Below are positions 43,961-53,801 of a stretch of 64,000 nt of DNA, piece by piece. Source of the stretch: Yarrowia lipolytica (lineage: Eukaryota; Ascomycota; Dipodascomycetes; Dipodascales). The notes beneath the pieces were generated by a model. That model was given only the letters and a program-made list of their open reading frames with translations. It was not told where the DNA came from and ran no database searches. The DNA lies in contig NC_090775.1 in the NCBI RefSeq assembly GCF_001761485.1, positions 1,488,001 to 1,552,000 of the forward strand. The letters run 5' to 3'. Made by a program: the position numbers and the translations under genes. Position 1 is the stretch's first letter, and each line of letters starts with the position of its first letter.

Positions 43961-44185
43961 CTAACCGTAGTTGACACTCTGACAAACGTACTTTTCATCG
44001 ACATTGACGTTGAGCCGATCAGGTCGAAGGTCTCGGGTACAAATACTCGTGGGAGTGAGCACCCGGTTGGGCAGAGGCAGATCCTCCTTGTAGAATTGGT
44101 TGTCGGACTTGTCGGCCACGTCGCTCTTGGACACAATGGTCTTGCCAATCAGGTGGCTCCATTTCGCTTCTGGTGCTTCAGACAT
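43961..44185 (-). CDS. Peptidase inhibitor I78 family protein
   Basis: 74 residues from the ATG at 44185 (MSEAPEAKWSHLIG). The family signature is visible: W-x3-LIGK near the start, a central PNRVLTPTSICTRDLRPDRL, and the closing NVNVDEKYVCQSVNYG. I78 proteins are small inhibitors of serine peptidases found in bacteria and fungi. In fungi some members are intracellular and related in role to proteinase B inhibitors (family knowledge). There is no signal peptide, so a cytosolic or vacuole-directed inhibitor is likely (inference). Two cysteines (in SICT and YVCQ) could pair. The gene lies 263 bases downstream of the Sir2-family gene on the same strand, but nothing suggests co-transcription. Confidence 0.86.
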   Translation of the reverse strand: MSEAPEAKWSHLIGKTIVSKSDVADKSDNQFYKEDLPLPNRVLTPTSICTRDLRPDRLNVNVDEKYVCQSVNYG

Positions 44186-44448
44186 TTGGAATTGCAATCG
44201 TGAGTGTGTCGTAGGAGAAGAAGAGAGTCGTCAACTGGTAATGTGTGTGGTGATATTAGCAATCCGGGGTGCATATCAGATGCTACTTAACTTTGGGTGT
44301 ATCTATATATATATATATGACGCCACTGGAAATATATTGTCTACGCTGCAATCAATTTTCTTTTTATTTCTAGTATACATCTATCTAGCACCGTTATTAA
44401 CCTGTTCATATGCTCCCTTGTACGCGGGTCCTTTTGTAGTTAGTGTAG

Positions 44449-45411
44449 TTATCGATCCATGGGCTTCATCTGAGGGTGAGACAAGTCCCAGCCCATGCCC
44501 TCGCAAATGGCCTGCACCGCCAAATCGCTCTCGCCACACAAGCTGATGTCAAAGTAGAACCGCGCACTGGGTTCCCGGTTGATGTAGACTCGTGGCACGC
44601 CCAGAGGCACCTGTTTGGCAATGTCGCACGCCGGCGATACCTTGAGCGACGTTCCCAGACACAGAAACAGATCCACTTTGGGCGTGGGGCCTCCCATGAT
44701 GATATCCGACCGCACCATGTGCCGGAACCGGTCTGGCAGAGCCTCTCCGAAGAAGACAATGTCTGGTTTGATGACTCCTTCGCAGCGCTTGCGTCGGCAC
44801 ATTGGGATCTCTCCGGCGACAATCTCCGGACGCAACGACTCGCATGTGACCTTGGCTCCACACTGGCGACAGGTGGCCATGTGGAAGGCGCCGTGGCACT
44901 GCACCATTTTGGACTCCTCGATGCCGGCAATGTGTTCCAGGTCGTCAATGTTCTGTGTGTAGATTCGCAGCAGCTTGCCCTTGTCCTGCAGCAGCTTGAG
45001 GAAAGCGTGGGTCGGTGAAATCAGCGCCTGAGTGGGCATCATCACCTTGGACGCCACCCGGTAGAAAGGCGTGGGGTCCTGGTCAAACACCTCCAGGTCA
45101 AACACCTCCTGGGGGTCCGACAGACCCAGCGACTCCAGATCGAGGCTTTTGTACAGACCGTCGGCGGACCGGAAGTCCGGGATGCCCAGCGATGTGGAGA
45201 TGCCCGCGCCGCACAGCACCACAATGTTCTGCGCCGTTTCCAGCTCGCGCAGCAAGTCTCCAAACGTGTGGATCTTGGAGTGAGCCGCCAGACTCTCCAC
45301 GTCTCCGGTGCCAAACCGGCTGAACGCCCCCTCGTCCTCCCCTTCGTCCGACGAGATGTACTCGATGTTGGCCTGCGCCGCCGCCTGTTGCATGATATCC
45401 GTGTCCGGCAT
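44449..45411 (-). CDS. Sir2-family NAD-dependent protein deacetylase (Sir2/Hst1 type)
   Basis: 320 residues. An acidic N-terminus (about 1-45) precedes the sirtuin core: GAGISTSLGIPDFRS at 68-82, YTQNIDDLEHIAG (151-163), catalytic His173 in CHG, zinc cysteines C181, C184, C205 and C210, KPDIVFFGEALP, and GTSLKV at 253-258. The GISTSLGIPDFRS and FGEALP wording and the VPRVYINRE motif place it with class Ia enzymes of the Sir2/Hst1 branch rather than Hst2, Hst3 or Hst4. It is much shorter than S. cerevisiae Sir2 because it lacks the N-terminal silencing domain. The likely role is nuclear histone deacetylation; a specific silencing role is unproven. A complete catalytic domain makes activity probable. 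Confidence 0.96.
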   Translation of the reverse strand: MPDTDIMQQAAAQANIEYISSDEGEDEGAFSRFGTGDVESLAAHSKIHTFGDLLRELETAQNIVVLCGAGISTSLGIPDFRSADGLYKSLDLESLGLSDPQEVFDLEVFDQDPTPFYRVASKVMMPTQALISPTHAFLKLLQDKGKLLRIYTQNIDDLEHIAGIEESKMVQCHGAFHMATCRQCGAKVTCESLRPEIVAGEIPMCRRKRCEGVIKPDIVFFGEALPDRFRHMVRSDIIMGGPTPKVDLFLCLGTSLKVSPACDIAKQVPLGVPRVYINREPSARFYFDISLCGESDLAVQAICEGMGWDLSHPQMKPMDR

Positions 45412-46633
45412 AGCTTTGGTGGTGATGTTAGAGGTACGAGTACTTGTGCCTTGCGGTTTGCGGTTTGCTTCAGTGATACCTATCTACCAGACAGTATCAA
45501 CCTTCTGTGCAGGGGAATAGAGTTGGCTAACCCGTTGGTCCCAAACAACAGAAAAGAATGGACCGCAAAAAGTGCTGATGCAGAGGTCAGAATGCCCAGC
45601 GTCGATGGTGCTATGTTGGGACCTTTTTCTTCACGTGAGCTGAGAAGAAGAAGTGTTTGAAAGCAAGAAAAATACCGGTGGAGAAGTGGGGGACCACCCG
45701 GGGGGAAACAGACGGTATTTATATATCTATCCGCTAGTTTTGGTGGCTCTAAAAAGCCCCCGACTCCTTGAACTCGTCCCTTTACAAGTGTGCGGCGTTG
45801 AGTGGTTGTCCGAAAACAGAAATCACGTGTATTGGCATGAGTGGGAGATATGTAAATTAAATAAAGGCAGAAAAAAAAGGCAGAAAAAAAGGCAGAAAAA
45901 AAAGAAGAAAAAAAAGAAAAAAAAAGAAAAAAAAAGGAAAAAAAAAAGAACAAGGAGAAAAGGTATGAGTATACACAAGTATTTTTTAATGTGTGTGTGT
46001 CCATATTCTGGTCACGTGACGTTTCTCGAACATCAAACCCCCTCTCCCTTGTCTACTCGTACAACTCACTCGGCATCTACAATCACACATGTCTCCTGTG
46101 CATCCAATATGCAGCGGAAAGAGTGATGGGACGGGTTGCGAGTTGAAAAGTCGGCTTTTTGAAAGACCAGAGTCGACCGGGTTCATTTAATTGTCTTGCG
46201 AGTATCAACCGGTGGTATCTATTGTTTAGTAGAATGGTTGGTAGAGATACAGTATGTAGATATAGGCTACCTGTATTGTAGGAAGTCGAGTAAAACAAAC
46301 GACTATACGAATACATAGGACCATCTGACCCAGTCGTAAGTGTACAGTACATACCGGTACGAGTAATTCTACTATACGAGTGTATATTCCCTATTCTGGA
46401 CTGTACCAATAATGTCGATAGTCCAAACATGACCATATCTGGTGGTACAGTATGTCCAGTCTAGTGATGGACTTTAGGGCTAAGTACATACTGGTAGGAT
46501 CTCTCCACTGCAGTAGTAAGAAGACAATCTCTACTCGTCCAGGTCAAACTCCACCGACTAAAATCACTCTGATTCCTCCTTTTGTACTCTATCAATCATA
46601 TTCGTCTATGGGTTCTATCTGTCTACTGCCTGT
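45412..46633. other. Intergenic
   Basis: Sirtuin promoter and GNAT 3' flank. Contains an A-rich tract with repeated AAAAAAAGGCAG units at about 45868-45960, a CACGTGA near 46013, and GTAC motifs at 46341-46364. No gene seen. Confidence 0.55.
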
Positions 46634-47212
46634 CTACAACTTGGCCACGGCGGCAGACTCAAACTTGTTCTTGTTGGGGTTCTTTCGGACCCACAGGTTG
46701 ATGGTGATGTCGTTCCACTTTTTGTTCTCGGCCACGAGCTCAAAGCCAACCTTCTGGGCCAGGCCCGACGATCGCTTGTTGGGCGGCTCAATGATGGCCA
46801 GCCAGTCGCTCTTGGTGATGTTGTGCTTCTCGTCCCACTCGACCAGACCGTAGAGCGCCTCCTTGCCAATGCCCTTGCCCTGGGCCGACGGCGCCATGGT
46901 CCACGACGCCTCGACAAACTGGGGGCTGTAAGGCGCGGCAATGGGCCGCTTGAAGTGGCTGATTCCAATCTCGCCGTAGAACTCGTTGGTCACCTTGTCG
47001 CGGATGGTGAAGCAGCCGTAGCCAAAGTAGTCCCAGTGGCCCTTCCGGTGCAGAATCTTGAGCCACACGTGCTCGGGATCCACAATCTCGCCGCCAATGT
47101 ACTTCATCACATCAGCGTCGCCCATGAGCTTGCAGCAGTCATCGTAGTCGTCGATGTTGGTCGGACGGATGATGAGTCGATCGGTGATGATTTGCGGCTG
47201 GATGTCGGTCAT
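46634..47212 (-). CDS. GNAT-family N-acetyltransferase (RimJ/RimL-like)
   Basis: 192 residues from the ATG at 47212 (MTDIQPQ). The fold is shown by TDRLIIRP near the start, a central YGEIGISHF strand, the acetyl-CoA loop QGKGIGKEAL and the following WLAIIEPPNKRSSGLAQKVG, typical of the RimJ/RimL branch where a residue after the second N caps helix 4. Such fungal proteins acetylate small amines or protein N-termini; the substrate cannot be predicted. The in-frame extension upstream has only a GTG start and is ignored. A TATA element (TATATAAG, reverse strand) sits near 47262, about 50 bases before the start. Confidence 0.9.
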   Translation of the reverse strand: MTDIQPQIITDRLIIRPTNIDDYDDCCKLMGDADVMKYIGGEIVDPEHVWLKILHRKGHWDYFGYGCFTIRDKVTNEFYGEIGISHFKRPIAAPYSPQFVEASWTMAPSAQGKGIGKEALYGLVEWDEKHNITKSDWLAIIEPPNKRSSGLAQKVGFELVAENKKWNDITINLWVRKNPNKNKFESAAVAKL

Positions 47213-47542
47213 GATGTCAAGATGTAATGGGTTCAACAAGCTACAAGAGTCCACCACGCGTCTTATATATGCTCACCGCCCGGTTATCATCCCACAATAA
47301 CATTCGGGGCTCAGTGACCCGGTGCATCTGTCATGCTGGACAACCTACAAGTAGACGAGTCTAGAAAACGGCTTAACGTAGCCGCTACTTTCGTAGCAAC
47401 CGCTCGAGAAAGTTGGATCGGCACTTTTTTCACCGTCCACGAGCCTGTCGTATGCGCCGGTCTGCATTTTTATGGATCACTAATCGGTAAAGGGCGCGAG
47501 CGACTCAGGTGGTAGGAGTCCTTGCGCTCACCAGGCGTTGCA

Positions 47543-47566
47543 GGTTAGTCGGGTTCGTCAGGGTTA
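47543..47566 (+). repeat. Interstitial telomere-like sequence
   Basis: 24 bases of the form GGTTAGTC-GGGTTcGTCAGGGTTA. Compared with two and a half repeats of the Yarrowia telomere unit TTAGTCAGGG (recalled from the literature), it lacks one A and carries one A-to-C change. Confidence 0.55.
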
Positions 47567-47821
47567 CTGTAGATCTCTACAAGCACGAGTACTTGTAGTA
47601 CAGTACGGAGTGATACTCATTCTCGAAGAATAAAACAGATATCGGGCAGAACAAGAGAACCAAACCTCTCAGAAGACAATGAGTAGTGCTAGACAGACTA
47701 ACAGAGAACTTTCGATAGACCATGTACATACTGTAGTCAAGAGTATTCCACTACAATACCTCTACAAGCATAATCCCTACGAGTGCCATACTCCTGTCCT
47801 ACTCCTATCCTCCCCCACACC

Positions 47822-47897
47822 TACCCACATCCACACTACCCACATCCACACTACCCACATCCACACTACCCACATCCACACCTACCCACAGCCACAC
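47822..47897. repeat. 15-bp minisatellite (TACCCACATCCACAC)
   Basis: Four perfect copies at 47822, 47837, 47852 and 47867, then a fifth variant copy (ACAGCCACAC) at 47883. Confidence 0.92.
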
Positions 47898-48891
47898 CTT
47901 CTCACAGCCACACCTACCATCCACTCCACATCATGGCCAGGTCAAGAATGCTTCTGAAACGCACCATCCAACGCTTCCTTTCTTCGGAAATTCTCTCAGC
48001 CTCTTTTGGCTCCTCTTTCTCGTGCACCTCACGTGTACAACCGAAATAGAAGGCCGAGACGAGCGGTGCTCGCAATCACAATCGCAATCGCAATCGCAGT
48101 TCTTCTATCTGTCTCGCACCTGCTCTGTGCTCACCTCCATTGTACCATGGTCCAAAAGAAGCAGCCATCTGACCCAAACGTACAACTCCTTTGTCCACAG
48201 AAACCAAGAGCCCTCAAGGAACTCAGCTGGCAACCCGAATGAACTCTCACTCGCCTCTTCCGGATCTATTCTGGTGCTGTTCCGGGCCGCGCATCGACAA
48301 ACAGCCCGAACCGCGGCATACGATAGAGTTGAAGACATTGTCGGATGATGGAATTTATCCGGAGTTAAAAGAATCGTCTGGAATTGCCGTCGAGTTCCAA
48401 GCCTCACACTAAAATACAAGAGAAACTGTACCTACAATTCATGTGGCAAATCTCTACAAACTGCCCCAAAACCTCCATGCTTTTTTCCCATCAAATTCAC
48501 TTGACAGCCTTGTTGGGAGTTTGTGGGTTACTTGGCAGCGCGGTTAATAAAGTTTCATTTTTAGGTGGCGATTAGAAAAAGAAATTAAAGAGCCGAAATC
48601 AAAAAAATAAATAAAGAAAATAAATAAATAAAACATAAATGAACCTTTTAGAATTAAATTCGAAAAAATTAGGAAAAATAATTAAAATGTCAAAAACGCC
48701 AGGCATGAGATACAACTACAACATACTCTTCAGTAGAATCAATTCATCTATAAATCCGTTAGTAGGCCTACCAGTAGACCATTAAATAAATACGCTGAAT
48801 GCTCATGCTACATCTGTGTAGATCATGCTTTTTTCTCAGTCGGGGGATCCAGGCGCGGGATCCAGGCGCGGGAAAGCTCAGCACGCCGGAA

Positions 48892-49677
48892 TTAGCAGGA
48901 GTCGCCACCAGCCTTCTCCTGCAGCTCGCCTCTCCAAGAGTACAGGTTGGACATGTTCACCTTGGAGCTCTTGCTGGTGTTCTCGTCGAAGATGGAACAG
49001 CCGTATTCGGCAGCCCAGGGAGGGGTGTAAAGATGCAGAGAGACAGCCACCTCGGTTTCGCTGGGGTTTTTGATTCGATGCAGGCCGATTTTGTCGGACA
49101 TGTAGGCCACCTGCTGCTCGGATCGAACAGACTCCTTGATGACCTTCATGGGGCCCTCGACACCTTCCTCGGGCCACTCGTAGAGAGTCTCCACCAGGTT
49201 GCCCTTGAGGATCTTCATGATGCAGTGGGCGTCGGCGTGGTCATGGATGCACGAGCCCTTTCCGGGGTTCCAAACCAGCAGAAGCAGGTTGGCCTTGTTG
49301 TTGATGTTGTCCACTCCGTTTCGGGTGTATCCTCGAGTGGGTTCTTCCAGAGCAAAGTCCTTCCACTCGGACTCGATGGAGTGGTACCGGGTCATGATGT
49401 CCATGAGGTCTTCGACGTTGACGTCATCGGAATCAATGCCGGACGACGGGCCCAGAATTGTTCGGATGCCCTCCTGGAGCATTTCAAACCCCGTCTGTCG
49501 CTCGTCTTCGGAGGACGACACAGAAAGCTTTCTGAGAATCTGCTCCGAGCACGGCAGCGCAATGCCCGCAGGCAGTTGCTTTCGGCCCTTTTCCAGCCGA
49601 GACTGCTGCTGTCGAGGAGGCGACATTTTGTCCAACACATTGTTGGATGACATGGACAGAGTGGGGGGAGGAGCCAT
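48892..49677 (-). CDS. CDO1: Cysteine dioxygenase
   Basis: 261 residues. This cytosolic non-heme iron enzyme oxidises L-cysteine to cysteine sulfinate, the entry to taurine/hypotaurine and sulfate disposal. The cupin iron ligands are H145 and H147 in HDHADAHC and H200 in GLHRIKN. C152 and Y217 (in SLHLYTPP) correspond to the Cys93-Tyr157 pair that forms the thioether cofactor in the rat enzyme, so the cofactor can form. KGNLVETLYEWP and AVSLHLYTPPW match mammalian CDO closely. The N-terminal 60 residues are an extra low-complexity extension. S. cerevisiae lacks this gene, while filamentous fungi and Yarrowia keep it (general knowledge). A CACGTGA lies about 165 bases upstream, compatible with sulfur control by a Cbf1-type factor (inference). 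Confidence 0.96.
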   Translation of the reverse strand: MAPPPTLSMSSNNVLDKMSPPRQQQSRLEKGRKQLPAGIALPCSEQILRKLSVSSSEDERQTGFEMLQEGIRTILGPSSGIDSDDVNVEDLMDIMTRYHSIESEWKDFALEEPTRGYTRNGVDNINNKANLLLLVWNPGKGSCIHDHADAHCIMKILKGNLVETLYEWPEEGVEGPMKVIKESVRSEQQVAYMSDKIGLHRIKNPSETEVAVSLHLYTPPWAAEYGCSIFDENTSKSSKVNMSNLYSWRGELQEKAGGDSC

Positions 49678-51312
49678 GATGATAGTAATTAAGAGCGATA
49701 GAAAATGATACGGGGGTTTTTCTTTTTAATCAGTGCTTGGATAATGCAGGGCTCGATGGTCTTAGCGCTGCTGTCTTTGTGTGTGTGTGCTTGTGTTTTT
49801 TTTTTGGGTCTTGTTGGCTGGCGCTTTGTGATTTCGGGTCACGTGAAATGTTGCAATTCTGGAGCGTGAAATGACGTGCTCGCCCTCCCTACTTATACCC
49901 GCAGGCCTGGGGGATTTGTGTTTGTGTCGGACAAAGCAAAGGGGGGTAGTGTGGTGCAGCCAAACCTTAAAGACAGACTGCAGTGCGTTGGTTATGCAGA
50001 GTCCCGCCGAAAGAGAGCAATTTTAGAAAGTCTAAAAAAGCCACAGTTTGGATAGTATCAATGTAGTTGTGTGAGGAGAAATCACAAAACGGTACCAATG
50101 GCCCTTTGGTGCAGATGTGCCTGGCAGTTATATAATTTTAATCGTGGCTTTGTGGCGACTTGGTAGTCCATGTCGTGCTTGGGGGGATTCTGGGATGCTG
50201 GGCCGCTCGCGGGGCCCCTGTCAGGTGGAATGGAGCTTGCGGCATTTTCCGGCCACGACTTGCTACGGCGCTTCCCCAAGCGGCAAAACCCGTACCCTAA
50301 GTGGCTAGCTTTTTCACGTGGCTCAGCCCAGCCAATCGGATTCTTCAGCCACTGTGGCGAAGGTGGCTAAGGTTTGGTAGAGGTGGTTATGACTGAGCGA
50401 GACCGAGAGAGAGCGAGAGAAGGAAAAAACCCGAGAAAGACGGGCGAAAACCGAGATATCGGCGAAAGAACCGAGAATGAATTGGGAAAAGAGATAATCG
50501 GGTTGGCATGTTGGTGTACGCTCTTTGTTCGGGTGATAACAATGCTCGGATTGGTGTCGTTATCAAGAGCGCTGATATGTATGTACGGGAGCTAGCACCC
50601 CCTTTAACCCCTGAAAACTTCCTATAACAGACTTGCTGATCTGTTGTCCAATCTGCCAATGGAATGTGCAACCAGTACGGTACTTGCATCGTATACAATA
50701 CGAGGACAGCCCCCCATTCATATCGGAAGCACCCGACAAAGAAAAGATGCACGATCGGAGATCTTCCAGGAGGTGGTTAGTAGTTATTGGTGGATGGTGG
50801 ATGGTGGTTATTGGTTATTGGTGGTTATTGATTGACTCAGGTTTCAGGTGCGCCACAGAGGCTAGTGCTGAGACTACCGGTACGAGTGCCGGTACTGGTA
50901 ATTGTACTAGTAGCGTCCGAGCTCGACACTTGTGCTCGTAGTGTCCTTGTACGCGTAGTGTCCTTGTGCTCGTGCCGCCAGTTCGTCATGCTCTAGTGTC
51001 GATTGCTTATTTTATTCTAGTCCATCCTTCTAATCTCAAAGATAAGGCTCCACCGTCTCAGACTCGGACTTCACCACCCCCCTCCGTCGCAGACTCAGAC
51101 TCAGTAACTTCCATCTGTCACTGCTTCTGTCCCAAGCCCACCCTTGACATTGAACCATACCTTCCATGTCTCAGTCGATCTATCCATGCATAGACCGACC
51201 ATGATGCTGCTGCTGTAGACAGCCGAGAATCACATTCCCCAATGACGACGGCCGCTCAGCTGGCTATCAGGGACGGCAACATCGCTTGCGCTCCTTCCCT
51301 ACCCTCAGGTTC
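49678..51312. other. Intergenic, CDO1 promoter and GPI18 3' flank
   Basis: 1.6 kb without a supported gene. E-box CACGTGA near 49840, a CACGTGG plus inverted CCAAT-type sequence near 50317-50340, and GTAC-rich motifs near 50875-50900. Confidence 0.55.
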
Positions 51313-52386
51313 CTACGCAGGCGGCAAATAAGCACCCCACATGACCACCTGAAAGGTGATCCAGACGAAAATGTAGCGCACCACATAGTGCCCATTGTAC
51401 CCCTGAGCCAGCTTGGCCATGTACCAGTACAGGGTCGGCAGACAGGTGGAGATACGGGTGATGATCTGAACATGCCACATGAAGACACACGCCAAACCCA
51501 TGATGGCATGCACCGTGTAGAAAGGAACCAGCGACGGGTTGGTCGACATGGACTGGTACATGAGATAGAGCACTGGGGCGGCAAACAGAAAGTTGGGAAT
51601 GTTGTTGGCCGTCCAGTATCTCAGGAAACCAACGTTCCAGTACCGCTGCTGAACATAGCCGTAGATGCTAGGAATGTAGTAGTTGCACCATTCGTCGCGC
51701 TCGGGACAGAAGATGGACCAGGGCAGGTACTGGGTGTACAGAAAGACCGCTCCAACCAGAGACCCGCCAATAACAACAGAAACTCCCCTGTTGAACTGGT
51801 TGTGCTTGATGGCAGAGGCCAGATCAAACAGAAAGGGGATTCCCCACAGCAGACCGTTGCCTCTTAGTAAGCAGGACGCTCCCAAAACTGCTCCTGCCAA
51901 CGGGTACTGGCCCCGCTGTCTCAAGTACAAACCTGTGAACGACAGAAGCGCAAACAACGACTCGGTATATCCCGCCACCAGAAAAATGCCCGCCGGCGAC
52001 AAGATGTACATGAGCGCGGTGGTTTCGGCAAACCGCTTGTTGTGGAAAACGGACTCGGTGAGTTTTCTGAGCATGAGGGCCGCCAGAAGATGACTCAGCG
52101 ACGAGACGGCGATCGCCGTGTAGGCAATGGCGTCACGTGATCCGGCGAGTCCCAGAGCACGGGACCACATCCAGCTGAAGGCCCATTCGTGTTCGTACAG
52201 ATGGGATCGCTCTGCGCTGGACACAAAAAACACAGAGTCCCAGATGACCAAACGCGACAGAAAACGGTTGTTGGGGAACAGCAAGGTCGAAGAGGTGTCA
52301 TATTGCCGGGGGACCACGAGCGCAAGCGCTACCAAGTATGCCTTGATGGCCACAAACACCACAATGAGCGTTGTGAAATGTTTCAT
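51313..52386 (-). CDS. GPI18: GPI mannosyltransferase 2 (PIG-V family)
   Basis: 357 residues from the ATG at 52386 (MKHFTTLIVVFV); the frame extends further upstream but only to a TTG. The protein is highly hydrophobic with about eight to ten membrane segments. PIG-V hallmarks include LVIWDSVFFVSSAERSHLYE with the WD motif, EHEWAFSW, SPAGIFLVAGYTESLFALLS and RGNGLLWG. It adds the second mannose (alpha-1,6) to the GPI anchor precursor in the ER lumen using dolichol-phosphate mannose, together with Pga1 in yeast. Length is somewhat short compared with S. cerevisiae Gpi18 (433), the difference lying in luminal loops. No intron is seen. Confidence 0.95.
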   Translation of the reverse strand: MKHFTTLIVVFVAIKAYLVALALVVPRQYDTSSTLLFPNNRFLSRLVIWDSVFFVSSAERSHLYEHEWAFSWMWSRALGLAGSRDAIAYTAIAVSSLSHLLAALMLRKLTESVFHNKRFAETTALMYILSPAGIFLVAGYTESLFALLSFTGLYLRQRGQYPLAGAVLGASCLLRGNGLLWGIPFLFDLASAIKHNQFNRGVSVVIGGSLVGAVFLYTQYLPWSIFCPERDEWCNYYIPSIYGYVQQRYWNVGFLRYWTANNIPNFLFAAPVLYLMYQSMSTNPSLVPFYTVHAIMGLACVFMWHVQIITRISTCLPTLYWYMAKLAQGYNGHYVVRYIFVWITFQVVMWGAYLPPA

Positions 52387-53801
52387 TAGTTGTGTCGAGG
52401 AGTCTGACAAGGTTCAGAGTTGAGAGTAAGATGCATCGGGGCATGTTGGGCAGGTGAAATGGGGGGAGTTTTTGTCTGTGAAGAGAATGGATGAGATGAG
52501 TGTGTTTGTGAGGATTGGACAAATACGATGGTTGTTTTGGATTCTCGATGCGATTTCCGTGGCGGGTTTTGGAGCAGTGTCTGAATGTGGATGCTATGCA
52601 CTGAGCTGAGCTGAGAGGTGGGAGGAACAGAGTCGGAGGTGGGGATTTTTGTATGGGAAGTGGTTGAGATGTTGGTATCTTTGAACTCGCCAAGAGTGAA
52701 GAAATCCATTGAGATTAGTTTTGGAGTGCTGAGGGACTTGGATGTGCCGATATCAGTCCTTCTTATAGTGGTCTTATACAGAAACACGTGTTTTTTTTGG
52801 CGAGTTCTGGACAAAGCCATTGTGAGACAAAAACCGTCGATATATAGCTTGAAATGGGTCGGAAAATTGTCACACAGCCCTCGACTATCGTCTATGAGTG
52901 TCTGTATGTTTCTGAACACGTTTCAACCGACTCTCATTTGGATGTTATCTTTCTAACCAAATGTTAACTATAGGTTAGGAATACTTAACTAAATTAGACA
53001 GATTTGAATATCAAATACTGGTGGTAGGATGACAATTGAATAAACCCCCATTGGTACTGACCACCCAGAGAGAGCTTATGTAATCTAGCATGGAGAGAGG
53101 GCATTTATATATTTATATTTATATTTATGTTTATTTATTAATTTATAATTTATTTATAATTTATAATTTATATTTATATTTATATTTATATTTATATTTA
53201 TATTTATATTTATATTTATATTTTTATTTTTTTTTTTATTATTTTATTTATATTATATTTTAATTTATTTTTATTTTTGTTTTTATTTTTATTTTTATTT
53301 TAAATTCTTTTAAACATACCCTCTGAACCAGCAACCAAGACAAGACAAGACAATCCACAAATACCAAACATCAATATCCAACCCGGGCCCATCTCTCCAA
53401 TCTGACAAAATAAAACACCGAAATACCGGTTCGATTGTCATTTATCTCCGTCTGTTCCCCGATCAAAATCACTTTTTTCTGTCCTGCCTTTTTTGCACAA
53501 TAATTTAAACTCGCAAGCACTCAGGCACCACAAATCACATGAATATGAGGCTACAAGAGTGTCTCTAAGAGCCGCCACGGTGTTTGAAACCACGCAAAAA
53601 GTGGAAAAATCGATTCAAACCGCCTCCCAGAATACCGCCACAGCCTCCCCCAACCGCAATTTCCCCCAATTCCTCCACAATCACCGCCCCAAATCTCGCC
53701 CATCTCCCCGCATAAGCAATCTGCAGACTCCTGCACAGCAATTGACGACTCATCATCAGCACCATCCAAGTAACTTCAACACATACACAAGTCCATCAAC
53801 C
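52387..53801. other. Intergenic, divergent promoters with AT microsatellite
   Basis: Shared by GPI18 and the mitochondrial-looking gene. The main feature is an ATTT/TATATTT simple-sequence tract at about 53104-53305. A long open frame upstream of GPI18 (to 52919) is Ser/Thr/His-rich leader sequence, not a gene. Confidence 0.6.
53104..53305. repeat. ATTTAT / TATATTT microsatellite
   Basis: About 200 bases composed almost wholly of TTTATA and TTTTTAT units, strand-asymmetric (T-rich on plus). Confidence 0.9.

Larger units (their letters stand above)
47213..48891. other. Intergenic with repeats and a coding-like stretch
   Basis: Holds a telomere-like tract at 47543-47566, a 15-bp repeat at 47822-47897, and a stretch at 47933-48412 with coding character in more than one frame, including a predicted membrane segment (see finding). 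The tract 48590-48680 is A/T-rich. No intact gene is supported. Confidence 0.5.

Noticed and set aside
52387-52919. Open frame continuing upstream of GPI18
   Set aside because: Ser/Thr/His-rich leader DNA; it is separated from the GPI18 frame and has no homology.
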